Source of the DNA: Nocardia acididurans
GTDB lineage: Bacteria; Actinomycetota; Actinomycetes; Mycobacteriales; Mycobacteriaceae
Reading direction: 5' to 3'
DNA: 64,000 nt
Assembly (NCBI RefSeq): GCF_016741815.1
Contig: NZ_JAERRJ010000007.1
Span: 310,001 to 374,000, forward strand
A program made the position numbers and the translations under genes. The notes beneath the pieces were generated by a model. The model was not told where the DNA came from and made no database searches. It saw only the letters and a program-made list of their open reading frames with translations. Of this stretch, positions 43,447-52,948 are shown one piece after another. Every line of letters begins with the position of its first letter. Positions within the stretch are counted from its first letter, which is position 1.

Positions 43447-45446
43447 AGCGACGGGACCTCCTTGACTGTGCCCGCACCCGGTGCCGGCTCCTTCTTGGTC
43501 ATCGAGAGGCGCTCGTTGACCAGGTCGATCATCTCGGTCTTCGCCTTGGTGCCGGGCTCGTGCTTCTCGAGGGATTGCAGTACCGCGGTCGAGTACTCGC
43601 CCTCCCACCACGGCACGGTCTTGATCAGCACCGCCGGTGTGGCAGAGGAGAATACGATGGCGCGGCCGGTCGGCAGCGTCGCCAGCGAGTTCACGTTGAA
43701 GGTCTTGGAGGACCCGAGCGAACGCGAATAGCTCTTGCCGCCTTTGGATTCCGAGACCGACTGCGAGATGGACTCGTATTCGCCGATGGCCTCCGCCCGC
43801 TGCTGCAGGAACTGCACATCGTCCACGCCGCTGCCGAGCACCTTGATGTTGGCCGCCGCCCAGAGCGCTTCCATACCGTCCGGTCCCCAGCAGCGCGCGC
43901 CCTGCGCCCAGGACTGCAGCACCGTCATCACCACGATGCCGCGAGATCCGAAGTGGCTGTAGTGCTTCGGCAGATCCTTCCAGCGCACCACGTTCGCCGC
44001 CTCGTCCAGCACGGCGAGCAGTGGAATGGGCAGCCGCCCGCGCGGCGAGCGGGAAGCCTTGTGCACCGCGACGTCGATGACGGCCTCGATGAACGCGCTC
44101 ACCAGCGGACCGGCCGAACCGCGGCCCTCCAGCGACAGCGAATACAGCGTGCCATTGCCCTCGATGAACTCGAGTTCGTCGAATTGCTTTCGACCGTCCG
44201 GCTTCTGGCTGCCGATCCACCATTTGAGCTTGTCCCGGGCGGCCTTGACTTCCTTGTCGCTGTCCGGGTTCACCCTGCCCTCCGCGATCATGCGGGCCAG
44301 ATCCTTCTCGACGTCACTCTCGTCGTAGCGCGCCCGCGACTGCACCCAGTGCCGTACCGACGACAGTTTCAGGCAGCGGATCATCTTCTTCGCGGTGCCG
44401 AAGATGCCGCCCAGGGTGCGCGGATCGATGTTGTACTGCTGTGCGAGTCCCGAGGCCACGAAGTGGTAGCTGTCGCGGAACTCCGAGGACACGTCGTAAC
44501 GATCGGTGTTGCGCAGGATTTCGATCGGTTCGGTGTCGAGCGGATTGGTCACCCACTCCCACACCTGGGTGATGGGCCGCCGCGACACCGCCGCGGCCAG
44601 GAACAGGCAGGTCAGCAGTTCCTCGGCCTCCTGTGTGAAGTACGAGTCGCTGTCACCGCCGCCGGACGGGCCGTCGGAGCCGTCCGCGAAGTGCCCGGCC
44701 AGGCTCGCCGCCCGACCGTCGAAGCCGGGCCGGTGCGGATTGACCCAGGCCAGCGGATCCCAGTACCAGTCCGGCGGTTCGTCGGCCACGCTCTGCGGAT
44801 CGAAAATCCATGTCTCGCTGCCCCTTTCCTGCCGAACGGCGCGGGTGGCGTCGACCACGTCACGCTTGTTCGAGGTGACCATCGCCGGACCGATGGCCGA
44901 CAGGATGGCGGGAATGACCCGCGAGGTGGTCTTGCCCTGACGCGGACCCCAGATATCGACCTGCAGGTCCTCGTACGAGCCGTAGAGCATGACATTGTCG
45001 GCCACGGACTTGCCGATCGGCACGCCGGGCATGTCATCGCGGCCCAGGCGCATCCCGAGCCGTTCGGCCTTCTCGCGCACACCGGCCTCGGTGAGCGACT
45101 TGATCGCGCCACCGCTGCCCATGTAATCGGCCTTGTCGTCCACCGCTAGTCGCCCGATGGTCGCCTTGGCCGCCTTCTTGCGTTTGAAGACCACCCACGC
45201 GATGCTCGCGGCGATCACCAGCAGCACGATCACCGTGGACGCGATCGGCCACTTCAGATTGCCGCGCGCCAGATCCAGCCCGATGGCGATCGGGTTGATC
45301 GGCGCCTTCTGCCGTGGCGAGGTCAGCAGGCTGCCCAGTTGTATGGCGAGCCACAGGGTTCCGAAGATCGCGAACCCCGCGTAGATCAGATATAGGGTGG
45401 TGTCCGGACCGGGGTCGGCCGGATCCTTCACCGGTTTCTTCGCCAT
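43443..45446 (-). CDS. VirD4/TraG-like type IV coupling ATPase
   Basis: A 667-residue membrane ATPase. Two membrane segments lie at about 18-40 and 66-86. Walker A is WGPRQGKTT (about 166-174), and Walker B is in IPLLAVLDEAANVV. TraG/VirD4 features also include MVTSNKRDVVDATRA, FDPQ and VLQSWAQGARCWG. Coupling proteins hand DNA or protein substrates to the T4SS channel. In Gram-positive actinobacteria the equivalent is TraG/TcpA-like. The N-terminus fits ATG 45446. Confidence 0.88.
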   Translation of the reverse strand: MAKKPVKDPADPGPDTTLYLIYAGFAIFGTLWLAIQLGSLLTSPRQKAPINPIAIGLDLARGNLKWPIASTVIVLLVIAASIAWVVFKRKKAAKATIGRLAVDDKADYMGSGGAIKSLTEAGVREKAERLGMRLGRDDMPGVPIGKSVADNVMLYGSYEDLQVDIWGPRQGKTTSRVIPAILSAIGPAMVTSNKRDVVDATRAVRQERGSETWIFDPQSVADEPPDWYWDPLAWVNPHRPGFDGRAASLAGHFADGSDGPSGGGDSDSYFTQEAEELLTCLFLAAAVSRRPITQVWEWVTNPLDTEPIEILRNTDRYDVSSEFRDSYHFVASGLAQQYNIDPRTLGGIFGTAKKMIRCLKLSSVRHWVQSRARYDESDVEKDLARMIAEGRVNPDSDKEVKAARDKLKWWIGSQKPDGRKQFDELEFIEGNGTLYSLSLEGRGSAGPLVSAFIEAVIDVAVHKASRSPRGRLPIPLLAVLDEAANVVRWKDLPKHYSHFGSRGIVVMTVLQSWAQGARCWGPDGMEALWAAANIKVLGSGVDDVQFLQQRAEAIGEYESISQSVSESKGGKSYSRSLGSSKTFNVNSLATLPTGRAIVFSSATPAVLIKTVPWWEGEYSTAVLQSLEKHEPGTKAKTEMIDLVNERLSMTKKEPAPGAGTVKEVPSL

Positions 45447-45483
45447 CTCTAGCCTCCTGGGATGACCTGTAAGTCGATGCCGC

Positions 45484-46179
45484 TCAACGGAATTCGTCCA
45501 GCAGCCAGCCGCCGGGCGTGCGTACGACGGTGGCGACGACCGTGCTCGAGGGCAGGGGCGCGCGGCGTCCGTCGGGGTATACGACCGTCTGCTCGATGCC
45601 GATCTTGTACTGCTGCGTGTCCGGATCGGCGCCCGTCGGCGCCTTCTCCCCGGACGCGAACGCGAAAGCCTCGACGTGTGCGCCGGCCTTGGCCCAGTCG
45701 GCCCACTGCAGCGACGCCTTCGGCGTTTCCGCTCCGCTGGGTGGCGTATCCAGTGTACGGATCAGCGTGGGACCCAGCCATTTACGTGCCCGGCGCAGCG
45801 CCGAGTCCTGGGTTTCGGTGGCCGGGTACCAGGTGAAGATTTCCTGCAGCGCACGCACCGCGACACCGTCGGCGGTGGTGGGGTCGAGCGCCGGGGCATC
45901 CTCCAGCAATCGGGTGGTGGAGGTGGGCGGAGCGAACGTGGTGTAGCCCGAGCCCTCGGAACTGCCGCTGTCGCCACCGCAGGCGGTGGCCAGCATCGCG
46001 ACGCTCAGCACCAGCATCACCACCTGGATCGCGGGTTGCACCACCGGTTGCACACCGTCCGGTCCGCGCCGGCGGCGCAGCACCGGACCACCCCTCCAGG
46101 CTAGTCGCTGGGTCCGACATATGGGCGATACCAGCGGTTTTCCCGGATCGGCGTGTTCATCGACACGGTCGCGGGTCAT
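45484..46179 (-). CDS. T4SS-linked lipoprotein-like protein
   Basis: A 231-residue protein. After an Arg-rich cytosolic leader (1-45) comes a hydrophobic segment VVMLVLSVAMLATACGGDSGS with a lipobox-like LATAC, so it may be a lipoprotein, though its leader is unusually long. The exterior domain ends with KIGIEQTVVYPDGRRAPLPSSTVVATVVRTPGGWLLDEFR, an NTF2/VirB8-like beta-sheet end. It is translationally coupled to the upstream HTH gene (ATGA). Confidence 0.75.
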   Translation of the reverse strand: MTRDRVDEHADPGKPLVSPICRTQRLAWRGGPVLRRRRGPDGVQPVVQPAIQVVMLVLSVAMLATACGGDSGSSEGSGYTTFAPPTSTTRLLEDAPALDPTTADGVAVRALQEIFTWYPATETQDSALRRARKWLGPTLIRTLDTPPSGAETPKASLQWADWAKAGAHVEAFAFASGEKAPTGADPDTQQYKIGIEQTVVYPDGRRAPLPSSTVVATVVRTPGGWLLDEFR

Positions 46180-46484
46180 ACGCCCCGCTTGGCGTCGTTG
46201 AGGGTCTCGACCAGGGTGCGGTTCATCTCGGCGGCGGCCGCCAGCTGCTGCTGCAGCAGAGCCACCTTGCGGCGCAACGCGATTGCGTCCATGCGTTCCA
46301 GCCCAGGGGTTTCCGCGGCACGCACCCAGTTGCGGACGGAGTTGGTGTGCACACCGATCTGGTCGGCGACCACCCGGCATGCCTCGGATTCCGATCTCAG
46401 CTTGCCGGTCAGGGCGATGACCTGTTCGACCGCGGCCTGTCGCACCTCCGGCGACACTCTGCGGTAGGACCGGTGCGGCATCAT
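46176..46484 (-). CDS. transposase-OrfA-like helix-turn-helix protein
   Basis: A 102-residue protein that looks like IS3-family OrfA: SPEVRQAAVEQVIALTGKLRSESEACRVVADQIGVHTNSVRNWVRAAE is a helix-turn-helix, and the C-terminus (ALRRKVALLQQQLAAAAEMNRTL) is the usual leucine-zipper. No OrfB or IS ends are nearby, and both its start and stop overlap neighbours (ATGA), so it is built into the operon. It may be a domesticated DNA-binding protein. Confidence 0.75.
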   Translation of the reverse strand: MMPHRSYRRVSPEVRQAAVEQVIALTGKLRSESEACRVVADQIGVHTNSVRNWVRAAETPGLERMDAIALRRKVALLQQQLAAAAEMNRTLVETLNDAKRGV

Positions 46485-49400
46485 GCGGCACTCCCCTCGT
46501 CACCGTTGCCGCCCGCCTCACTGTGGCCGCGACGGTTCGTGGATTCGGTGAACTCGCTGAAACGCTGGTTGGTGTCGTGGATTCCGCTCTCCTTCTCCGA
46601 GAGCGTGAACTCCATGTGGAACGGGATGCCGGGGCGGCGGTCCTCACCGATCTTCAGCAGGAACTTACCGGTGCCGGGGGCGGACGGGCGCTGCTGGCCG
46701 GGTTTGAGGGCCTCGCCGGTGAGCGCTTGCGGCGCAGACCAACTCGTCACCATGTCCTCCTCGGCGGCGGTGAACGGGACCGTGGAATCCAGGCGCTGGA
46801 TCTCCTCGGCGGGCAGCGCGCCGAAGATCTTGGCGCGGGCGCGTTCCAGGAAGCCGAGCGCCTTGGCGATGGCAGCCTCGGAACCCAGCGCCTGCAGATC
46901 CTTGATGGTGTGGCTGATCATGATCAGCGCGGTGGCGATGCTGCGCTGCAGACGGGTCAGCTCGTCCACGCGGTCGACCATGAAGTCGCCCAGGCCCAGC
47001 ACCTGCCACAGCTCGTCCATGACCACCTGGAAGTAGCGCTGCGGGCCCAGGCCGGCGTCCGCGAGCACATGCGCGGCCTCCACCGAGGCGAAACCGTCGG
47101 CCCAGCAGGCCAGCATGACGGCGGCCTTGAGCTTCTTGTCCCCGTTGGGGATGTGCGAGACGTCGATGCACACCGCCGTGGCGGCGGTGTCGATGGGAGT
47201 CGTGGTGTGGCCGTTGAAGATCGCGCCGAACGGGCCCTGGGTGAGCGCGCGCAGCGAGCGGCGCAGGCCCTTGATGGCGTTCTGATATTCGTCGGGATTG
47301 TCGGCGCCCGCGTCGAGTTGCAGCTCGTCACCGCCCGCCACGATCACGGCGAGCAGATCGTCCATGATGGGCGGCTTGTCCGGGGTGAACTGGCTGCCCG
47401 GCTTGTAGAGGATGCGTAGGCCCGTGGAGATCAGCGTCTCCTCGTAATCGCGGACGCGCGCACCACGAACCAGCTCCACCAGACCGGCCACCAGCGTGAC
47501 CTGCCGGGCGCGCAACTCCTGCAGCACCTGTGTCTGCAGCGCGGGCATATCGTCGAGCCGCGGCACGATCGACCCGAGCACACCGGCCGCAAGCGGATTG
47601 AGCTTGCCGTGGCCGTAACCCAGATCGATGACCTGCCCGCCCACCAGCTCGACCAGCTTGCGATAGTCGGGCTTGACGTCGGCCAGGATCAGCGGCGTGA
47701 TCCCCTGTGCCACACCGCCGAGCACGATCCGGCGCACCAGCGACGACTTGCCGAAACCGTTGAGCCCCAGCACGAAAAGGCTCGGCGCGGTGATGAAACT
47801 GCCGCGCATGAACCAGTTCATCGGGTCGAAGCACACCGGCGCACCCGTATGCAGATGTGACCCCAGCGGCGTCCCGATCAGCGGCGCACCGGCGCCCACC
47901 GACCACGGCCACAACCCCGCGACCTGCGCGGTGGTGGCCCGGTACTCCACCGGCCGCCCGATGACGTTCATCCGCCCACCGCCCCCGCCCACATACCCGC
48001 GATCGGTGAGTTGCTGTGTGGTCCGGTCGAATTCGTCGAAGCTGCCGTATTCCATCCGCTCCGCGCGCGCCGCGAAGTTCCGCCGCCGCAGATCATCGGT
48101 ATGCAGCCGGAAGGTGGCCAGCGCGGCCCGGATCCCCTTCCCCTCCCGAGCCGTAACCTCCAGCCGCGCCCGGGTAGCGTCGTCGAGCAGCTTCGGCCCC
48201 GACTGCTTCCTCTTGCCCTGCTTGCGCACCGCCACCGGATCGGAAGCCTTCCCCCGCTTCCCCTTCCGCAGCCCGACACCCTCGGTATCGGCAGCCGTCA
48301 GCACCGGCTGAGTACTGCGCGTCGTGCGCTTGCGCACCGGCCGCTCACCGGATTCGCCCTCAGCCCGCGGCCGCCGGGACCGCTCCGGCCCACCGGCGCG
48401 CCCACCGAGATGCGCCCGATCGGCATCGGTCCGCCTTCCCCGCCCCTGCGCTTCTCCCGCGCGCCTCTCGCCCTCGGCCCGGCGTTCCCGCCCGACCGCC
48501 TCGCCCCCACGCACCCGTTCCTGTCCAGTCCGCTTGCTCCGCATCGGATCCCCCTCTCCCCGATCGGCCCCGGCTCCACGACGCCCACGCTCCACCCCGC
48601 CGGAACGCCCGCCACCGACTGCCTCGGCCCCGTGCTCGCGCGCCCGACGCCGCGCCGCCGCATCCGAATCCCGCGACCGCGCAACCTCCGAGCGCGTATC
48701 CCCACCACGCCCCGCACCGGCCCCACGCACCACATGCCCGGCAGCCTCCGCACCCGGCACCCCGGTCGACGGGGACTCATCGAGCCGAGCAAGCTCCCTG
48801 GATCCGCTCGCCCGCACCCCATCCCCACCAGCGGAACTCGCAGCCCGCGACGCCTCGACCTGGCCGCCACCCGCGGCTCCAGCCGAATCCCCCTGCCGCG
48901 CACCACTCCCCGCGACATTCCGGCCGCTCGAGTCGTCGGCCGCCCGCCGCAGCGCATCGAGCGGACCAGCCTCGACCGGCTCGCCCGACGGCTCCACCTC
49001 AGCGGCGGTTACCGGCAGCTCACCCTGCCCGGACGACTCGGCGTCGCGAGTTCCCACCGCACCGGATTCACCCTGTGCCCGACCGGAATTCGCAGCAACT
49101 GAACCGCTGCTCTCGCCCGTATCCTTCGCGCCCGCCTCACCTTCGGGGGCGCCGCTCACCGAATCCGCACGGCTCGCGGAATTCTCGTCCGCCACCCGGT
49201 CGGAAACACTTCCGCTCGAACGCCCCTGATCCGGGTCGTCGACATGCGGTGCGGCCTGCCCGGATGCGCCCGCTCCGTCTCGCCCCGAGGTTCGGGACGC
49301 GAGCGGTGCGTGACCGGGATCCGTTGCCGCAGACCCAGTCGAGTGCTCGGCGGCCGCCGACGTGCCGCTCTCCGCACCGCCACCGGCCACCTCGGCACGA

Positions 49401-51451
49401 CGGACACCGGTAGACGACTCCGCGGCGGCAGAATCACCCGCAGGCCGGGATTCGACCGAGGCACGGACCGCATCCGCCGACACCGAGCCAACGCTTCGAT
49501 CGGCATTCGTCGAACCAGGGGACGCCGCAACGCGAGGGGCCGAGGGGGTTGAACCGCTGCGGGCAGAACCGCCTTCCGCGTTCGGCGAATCGGTTCCGGC
49601 TGAGGCACGTTCGACAGAAGCATGTTCGACGTCGGTTCGGCCAGTCGCCGGCGCCCCGGGTGATTCGACGGGCTTCTCGACCGGTACCGCAGTGGAGTTT
49701 CCGTCCGAGACCGTTCCGCTGTCGGCGATGGCCGCATCGGAAGTCGCTTGCGCACTGGAGGATTCAACGGCGGGGCGCGCGGCGTCCCCGGCCCCGTTGA
49801 CAGGTCCGGGCGACGCAGTGGTCTGTCCTGCGGCCGAGGCTGCGACAGGTGCGGCGGGATCCGGCTCGAGGCTGGGAAGATTGGGACGACCGGAGCGGGG
49901 GCGGCCGAGGGCTCGGGCGCGCTCGAGCTCGGCCATCTCCGCAGCCCGGCGCACTGCGGGCGAATGCTCGGGGAGCCGCGCACCTACTGCTGGACGGTCA
50001 CTTTCGGTGGCGGTCCCGGCGTCGGGTCGCCCATTCACGCGAGCCGACCCAGCATCCGATTCGACTGCCGAAGCGGCGTCGGCCATGCGCTGCCGTGGGC
50101 CGGAACCGGCTACCGGAGTAGCGTCGCCCATGCGCTGCCGTGGGCCGGAACCGGCTACCGGAGTAGCGTCGCCCATGCGCTGCCGTGGGCCGGAACCGGC
50201 TGCCGGACCGGAGTTCTCGCCCGCCGGAGGCACGGCCGCGCCGGTGGTCGACTCCGGATGGGTTGTGGCTGCCTCTGCACGGCTCGTACCGGCGGCACCC
50301 GTGACCTCAGTGGATTCCCCGGTGGCCGACGATGTGGCCGGGCGGGTGGTGCCGGGGCGGCCGGGGGTGCGGGAGCGCTCCAGCTCGGCCATCTCCGTGG
50401 CGGCGCGGCGCGCGGTGGGTGAGGTTTCCGGTGCGTCCTCGGGCGTTCCCGCAGAGCGCGACGCGGTACGGGCGTCGGCGCGGGCCGCGATCTCGGCGGC
50501 GGCGCGGCCAGGGGCGTTCAGGGATTCCGCAGCGCGTTCGCGCGCGGTGGTGGATCGAGTGGCTGACGTGTGGCCGGAATCAGCCGGGGTGCCGGTGCGG
50601 CGCTCTGTCGTGGCGCGTTCCGAACCGGACGGGCGGCTGCCACCGGAAGCCTTCTCGGCGGCGCGGGCTCGTTCCCGCTCGGCGATTTCGGCGGCGGCAC
50701 GACCGGGAGCGCTGATCGCCTCGGGCGGGCGGGTACGCGGGGAGCCGACGCCCGGGGCCCGGTTGAGTTCAGGCGCGGTGGTTTCCGAACGGCCTGCGGA
50801 GTCCGTGCCACGGCCGAAGCCGCGATCGAGCCCGCGCGCGGAGCCACTGCCGGTGCCGCGCCCAGAGGCATGGTCAGAGCCGCTGCCGGTGCCGCGCCCG
50901 GAGCCATGGTCAGAGCCACTGCCGGTGCCGCGCCCGGAGCCATGGCCGCCTCCACTACCACTGCCGCGGCCGGAGCCATCGGTGCCGCGGCCCGTCGCGT
51001 GGTCCGCACCGCGACCCGAACCCTGCTCACCGCGACCTGCGGCGTGGTCGGTGTCCCGGTCCGGGCTGCGGTTGATGCCGCGCTCCACGGTCCGTTCGCT
51101 GCCGTGGTCGGGGCGGTCGGTGCCGCGGACTCGGGCGCTGGTGGTGCGGGCCGCTATGCGGGCGCGTTCGAGTTCCGCCATTTCGGCGGCGCGGCGTTCG
51201 GCGCTCGTCATAGGCGGGGGCGGGGGTTCGGTGGGCTCGGGTTCGAACGGGGTGTCGCGGCGCAGCAGGCGACGGTCCGGGAGGGTGCCGCGGCGGGGGC
51301 GGTGTTCGTCACGGACGACGCGCGGAGCCGCCGAGGTCTGGTCGGCCTCGGCGGCGGGGTCGGGGGCTTCGGTCGGGGCGTCGCGGCGGGTGCCGCGACG
51401 CGTCGACGCTGAATCCCGTTCCCGGACGGGGGGTTCGAAGTCACGAGCCAT
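46481..51451 (-). CDS. VirB4-like T4SS ATPase with giant low-complexity N-terminus
   Basis: A 1656-residue protein. Residues about 1070-1656 form a VirB4-type ATPase: Walker A VLGLNGFGKSSLVRR (near 1230), LILADVKPDYRKLVELVGG, VMDELWQVLGLGDFMVDRVDELTR (Walker B region) and SHTIKDLQALGSEA. It powers T4SS assembly or pilus building. Residues 1 to about 1065 are Ser/Ala/Gly/Arg-rich and disordered, with Gly-Ser-Arg repeats (GRGTGSGSD) around 160-210 and at least five copies of a helical RAAEMAELERAR-type unit. VirB4 relatives usually lack such a region. The DNA also has 45-bp tandem repeats in it. Confidence 0.85.
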   Translation of the reverse strand: MARDFEPPVRERDSASTRRGTRRDAPTEAPDPAAEADQTSAAPRVVRDEHRPRRGTLPDRRLLRRDTPFEPEPTEPPPPPMTSAERRAAEMAELERARIAARTTSARVRGTDRPDHGSERTVERGINRSPDRDTDHAAGRGEQGSGRGADHATGRGTDGSGRGSGSGGGHGSGRGTGSGSDHGSGRGTGSGSDHASGRGTGSGSARGLDRGFGRGTDSAGRSETTAPELNRAPGVGSPRTRPPEAISAPGRAAAEIAERERARAAEKASGGSRPSGSERATTERRTGTPADSGHTSATRSTTARERAAESLNAPGRAAAEIAARADARTASRSAGTPEDAPETSPTARRAATEMAELERSRTPGRPGTTRPATSSATGESTEVTGAAGTSRAEAATTHPESTTGAAVPPAGENSGPAAGSGPRQRMGDATPVAGSGPRQRMGDATPVAGSGPRQRMADAASAVESDAGSARVNGRPDAGTATESDRPAVGARLPEHSPAVRRAAEMAELERARALGRPRSGRPNLPSLEPDPAAPVAASAAGQTTASPGPVNGAGDAARPAVESSSAQATSDAAIADSGTVSDGNSTAVPVEKPVESPGAPATGRTDVEHASVERASAGTDSPNAEGGSARSGSTPSAPRVAASPGSTNADRSVGSVSADAVRASVESRPAGDSAAAESSTGVRRAEVAGGGAESGTSAAAEHSTGSAATDPGHAPLASRTSGRDGAGASGQAAPHVDDPDQGRSSGSVSDRVADENSASRADSVSGAPEGEAGAKDTGESSGSVAANSGRAQGESGAVGTRDAESSGQGELPVTAAEVEPSGEPVEAGPLDALRRAADDSSGRNVAGSGARQGDSAGAAGGGQVEASRAASSAGGDGVRASGSRELARLDESPSTGVPGAEAAGHVVRGAGAGRGGDTRSEVARSRDSDAAARRRAREHGAEAVGGGRSGGVERGRRGAGADRGEGDPMRSKRTGQERVRGGEAVGRERRAEGERRAGEAQGRGRRTDADRAHLGGRAGGPERSRRPRAEGESGERPVRKRTTRSTQPVLTAADTEGVGLRKGKRGKASDPVAVRKQGKRKQSGPKLLDDATRARLEVTAREGKGIRAALATFRLHTDDLRRRNFAARAERMEYGSFDEFDRTTQQLTDRGYVGGGGGRMNVIGRPVEYRATTAQVAGLWPWSVGAGAPLIGTPLGSHLHTGAPVCFDPMNWFMRGSFITAPSLFVLGLNGFGKSSLVRRIVLGGVAQGITPLILADVKPDYRKLVELVGGQVIDLGYGHGKLNPLAAGVLGSIVPRLDDMPALQTQVLQELRARQVTLVAGLVELVRGARVRDYEETLISTGLRILYKPGSQFTPDKPPIMDDLLAVIVAGGDELQLDAGADNPDEYQNAIKGLRRSLRALTQGPFGAIFNGHTTTPIDTAATAVCIDVSHIPNGDKKLKAAVMLACWADGFASVEAAHVLADAGLGPQRYFQVVMDELWQVLGLGDFMVDRVDELTRLQRSIATALIMISHTIKDLQALGSEAAIAKALGFLERARAKIFGALPAEEIQRLDSTVPFTAAEEDMVTSWSAPQALTGEALKPGQQRPSAPGTGKFLLKIGEDRRPGIPFHMEFTLSEKESGIHDTNQRFSEFTESTNRRGHSEAGGNGDEGSAA
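50085..50206. repeat. 45-bp in-frame tandem repeat
   Basis: Two complete 45-bp units (50085-50129 and 50130-50174) are identical, followed by a partial third unit up to about 50206. They encode three copies of a GSGPRQRMGDATPVA-type segment within the long N-terminal region of the VirB4-like protein. Copy number may vary between strains. Confidence 0.9.
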
Positions 51452-51457
51452 GGAGGA

Positions 51458-52948
51458 TCACCCCGCAAGTGCTTTCGGAATGGTGGCGTGTTCGGGCAGG
51501 ATCACGCCGCAGCCGAGGGAGGCCGCGAAGGCGGCGCCCTGATAGCGGTAGCAGCGGCGGATCTTCAGGCGCGCCTGCGTGGACAGGTCGCGGGTGATGG
51601 CCTCGATGCGCGGCAGGTCGCCGCGCAGCGGTTCGGTGATGGTGACCAGCGCGCCGAACCGCGTGACGCCGTGCCCGCGTGCCTGCTCCTCACGAGCCTG
51701 CTGGGTGGCGCCGACGCGAATGGTCGCCGAGGCCGAGACCACGCCGCGTTCGCTCTGCTGGGCGACGAGCGCGTTCTTGTAGTCGTCGTCGACGATCTGC
51801 GCCGCGTCGCCGGCCGAGTGCGGCCGGTACACGATGGCGATCCGTTTGCGCGGCACTTCGGGATTCGGTGCGAGCAGCCGCTGCAGCACGCGCTCGTCGA
51901 CCGCGCCCTCGGGCGCCGTGTCCATCTCCCACGTGACGGATCGGCCGCCGTCGTGGATGAAGTGGTCCCACCGCTCCTCGTGCGACACCGGCCCGGCGTC
52001 GGCCCAATCCAGTCCGTGCCCGCCGGGCTCGCCCGCCGCCACTTCCAGATCCGCCTGCGAGGCAGGGTCGTAACTGCGCCGGATGAACGAGATCACCTCG
52101 TCCGCCGACATCGGCTGCGCCCGCACACCGGCTTCGGCCAGCGCCGCGCAGATGCCGGGCAGTCGCCGTCCGATCTCGACGGCTTCCTCCGCCGGGTTCT
52201 TGCGCCGCTCGGCCGTGGTGGCCTTGAACGTGATCGCCACGCGCGGCAGCAGCTGCACCCGCTCCTGCGGCAGCTCGGTCGCCAGCTCGTACATGACCTG
52301 CTGCGCCAGATCCGGCGCTTCCGGCCGGGTGATCGCGGAAACCTCGGTGAGCAAACGGTTTCCGGTCTCGGGCACGGTGTCGATCACCGGCACCACGGCC
52401 ACGATGTCGGAGGTCTGGCCCAGCGACGCCAGGAAGGTGCCCCAGGCCGCGACCCACCGGTCGATCACCGGCTGGTCGACGGCTTCGTGCCCCTGCGGCC
52501 AGGCGCGCAGCACCACGGTGTACTGCCCGAATTGGGGTAGGTGGATCATGCCGAAGCTGTATCCGCCCGCGTCGATGCCCTCATAGAGCCGCGAGGGCGC
52601 CATGAGTCCCGGCAGCCGGGTGACGCCGCCGGGGATCCGGGAGAACCGGCCGCCGCGATACACGTGCTCGCCCTTGCTGCGGCCGCGCAACCAATGGAAC
52701 ATCATCAATCCCGTCTCATAGCCGGAGCGTCCCCCGGTCCGCCACACCAGTGGAACCATCACGATCACACCGACGCCCGCGACGACGGCGGCCGGTTTGG
52801 GTCCGGCCACCAGCGCCACCAGCAGTGCGGTGATCACGACGGCGAAGCCGACCACGGTCTCGCCCCAGCGCAGGCCGAAAAGTCCTGCGCTGCGGGGCTT
52901 CTGCCACAGTCCGTACGAGCGGCGCTCGTAGGTGTCGGTCATCGTCAT
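51458..52948 (-). CDS. SCO6880 family T4SS protein (VirB3/PrgI-VirB4 N-domain-like)
   Basis: A 496-residue protein matching the SCO6880 family. The N-terminal 60 residues have two membrane segments (GETVVGFAVVITALLVALVA and AAVVAGVGVIVMVPLVW), like PrgI/VirB3. The rest resembles the N-terminal non-ATPase domain of VirB4. It lies directly upstream of the VirB4-like ATPase gene (six-base gap), so the two together make a complete VirB3-VirB4 unit. ATG 52948 overlaps the stop of the VirB6-like gene. Confidence 0.88.
   Translation of the reverse strand: MTMTDTYERRSYGLWQKPRSAGLFGLRWGETVVGFAVVITALLVALVAGPKPAAVVAGVGVIVMVPLVWRTGGRSGYETGLMMFHWLRGRSKGEHVYRGGRFSRIPGGVTRLPGLMAPSRLYEGIDAGGYSFGMIHLPQFGQYTVVLRAWPQGHEAVDQPVIDRWVAAWGTFLASLGQTSDIVAVVPVIDTVPETGNRLLTEVSAITRPEAPDLAQQVMYELATELPQERVQLLPRVAITFKATTAERRKNPAEEAVEIGRRLPGICAALAEAGVRAQPMSADEVISFIRRSYDPASQADLEVAAGEPGGHGLDWADAGPVSHEERWDHFIHDGGRSVTWEMDTAPEGAVDERVLQRLLAPNPEVPRKRIAIVYRPHSAGDAAQIVDDDYKNALVAQQSERGVVSASATIRVGATQQAREEQARGHGVTRFGALVTITEPLRGDLPRIEAITRDLSTQARLKIRRCYRYQGAAFAASLGCGVILPEHATIPKALAG

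Noticed and set aside
46141..46484. IS element insertion in the T4SS operon
   Set aside because: No inverted ends, target duplication or OrfB found; the OrfA-like gene overlaps both neighbours.
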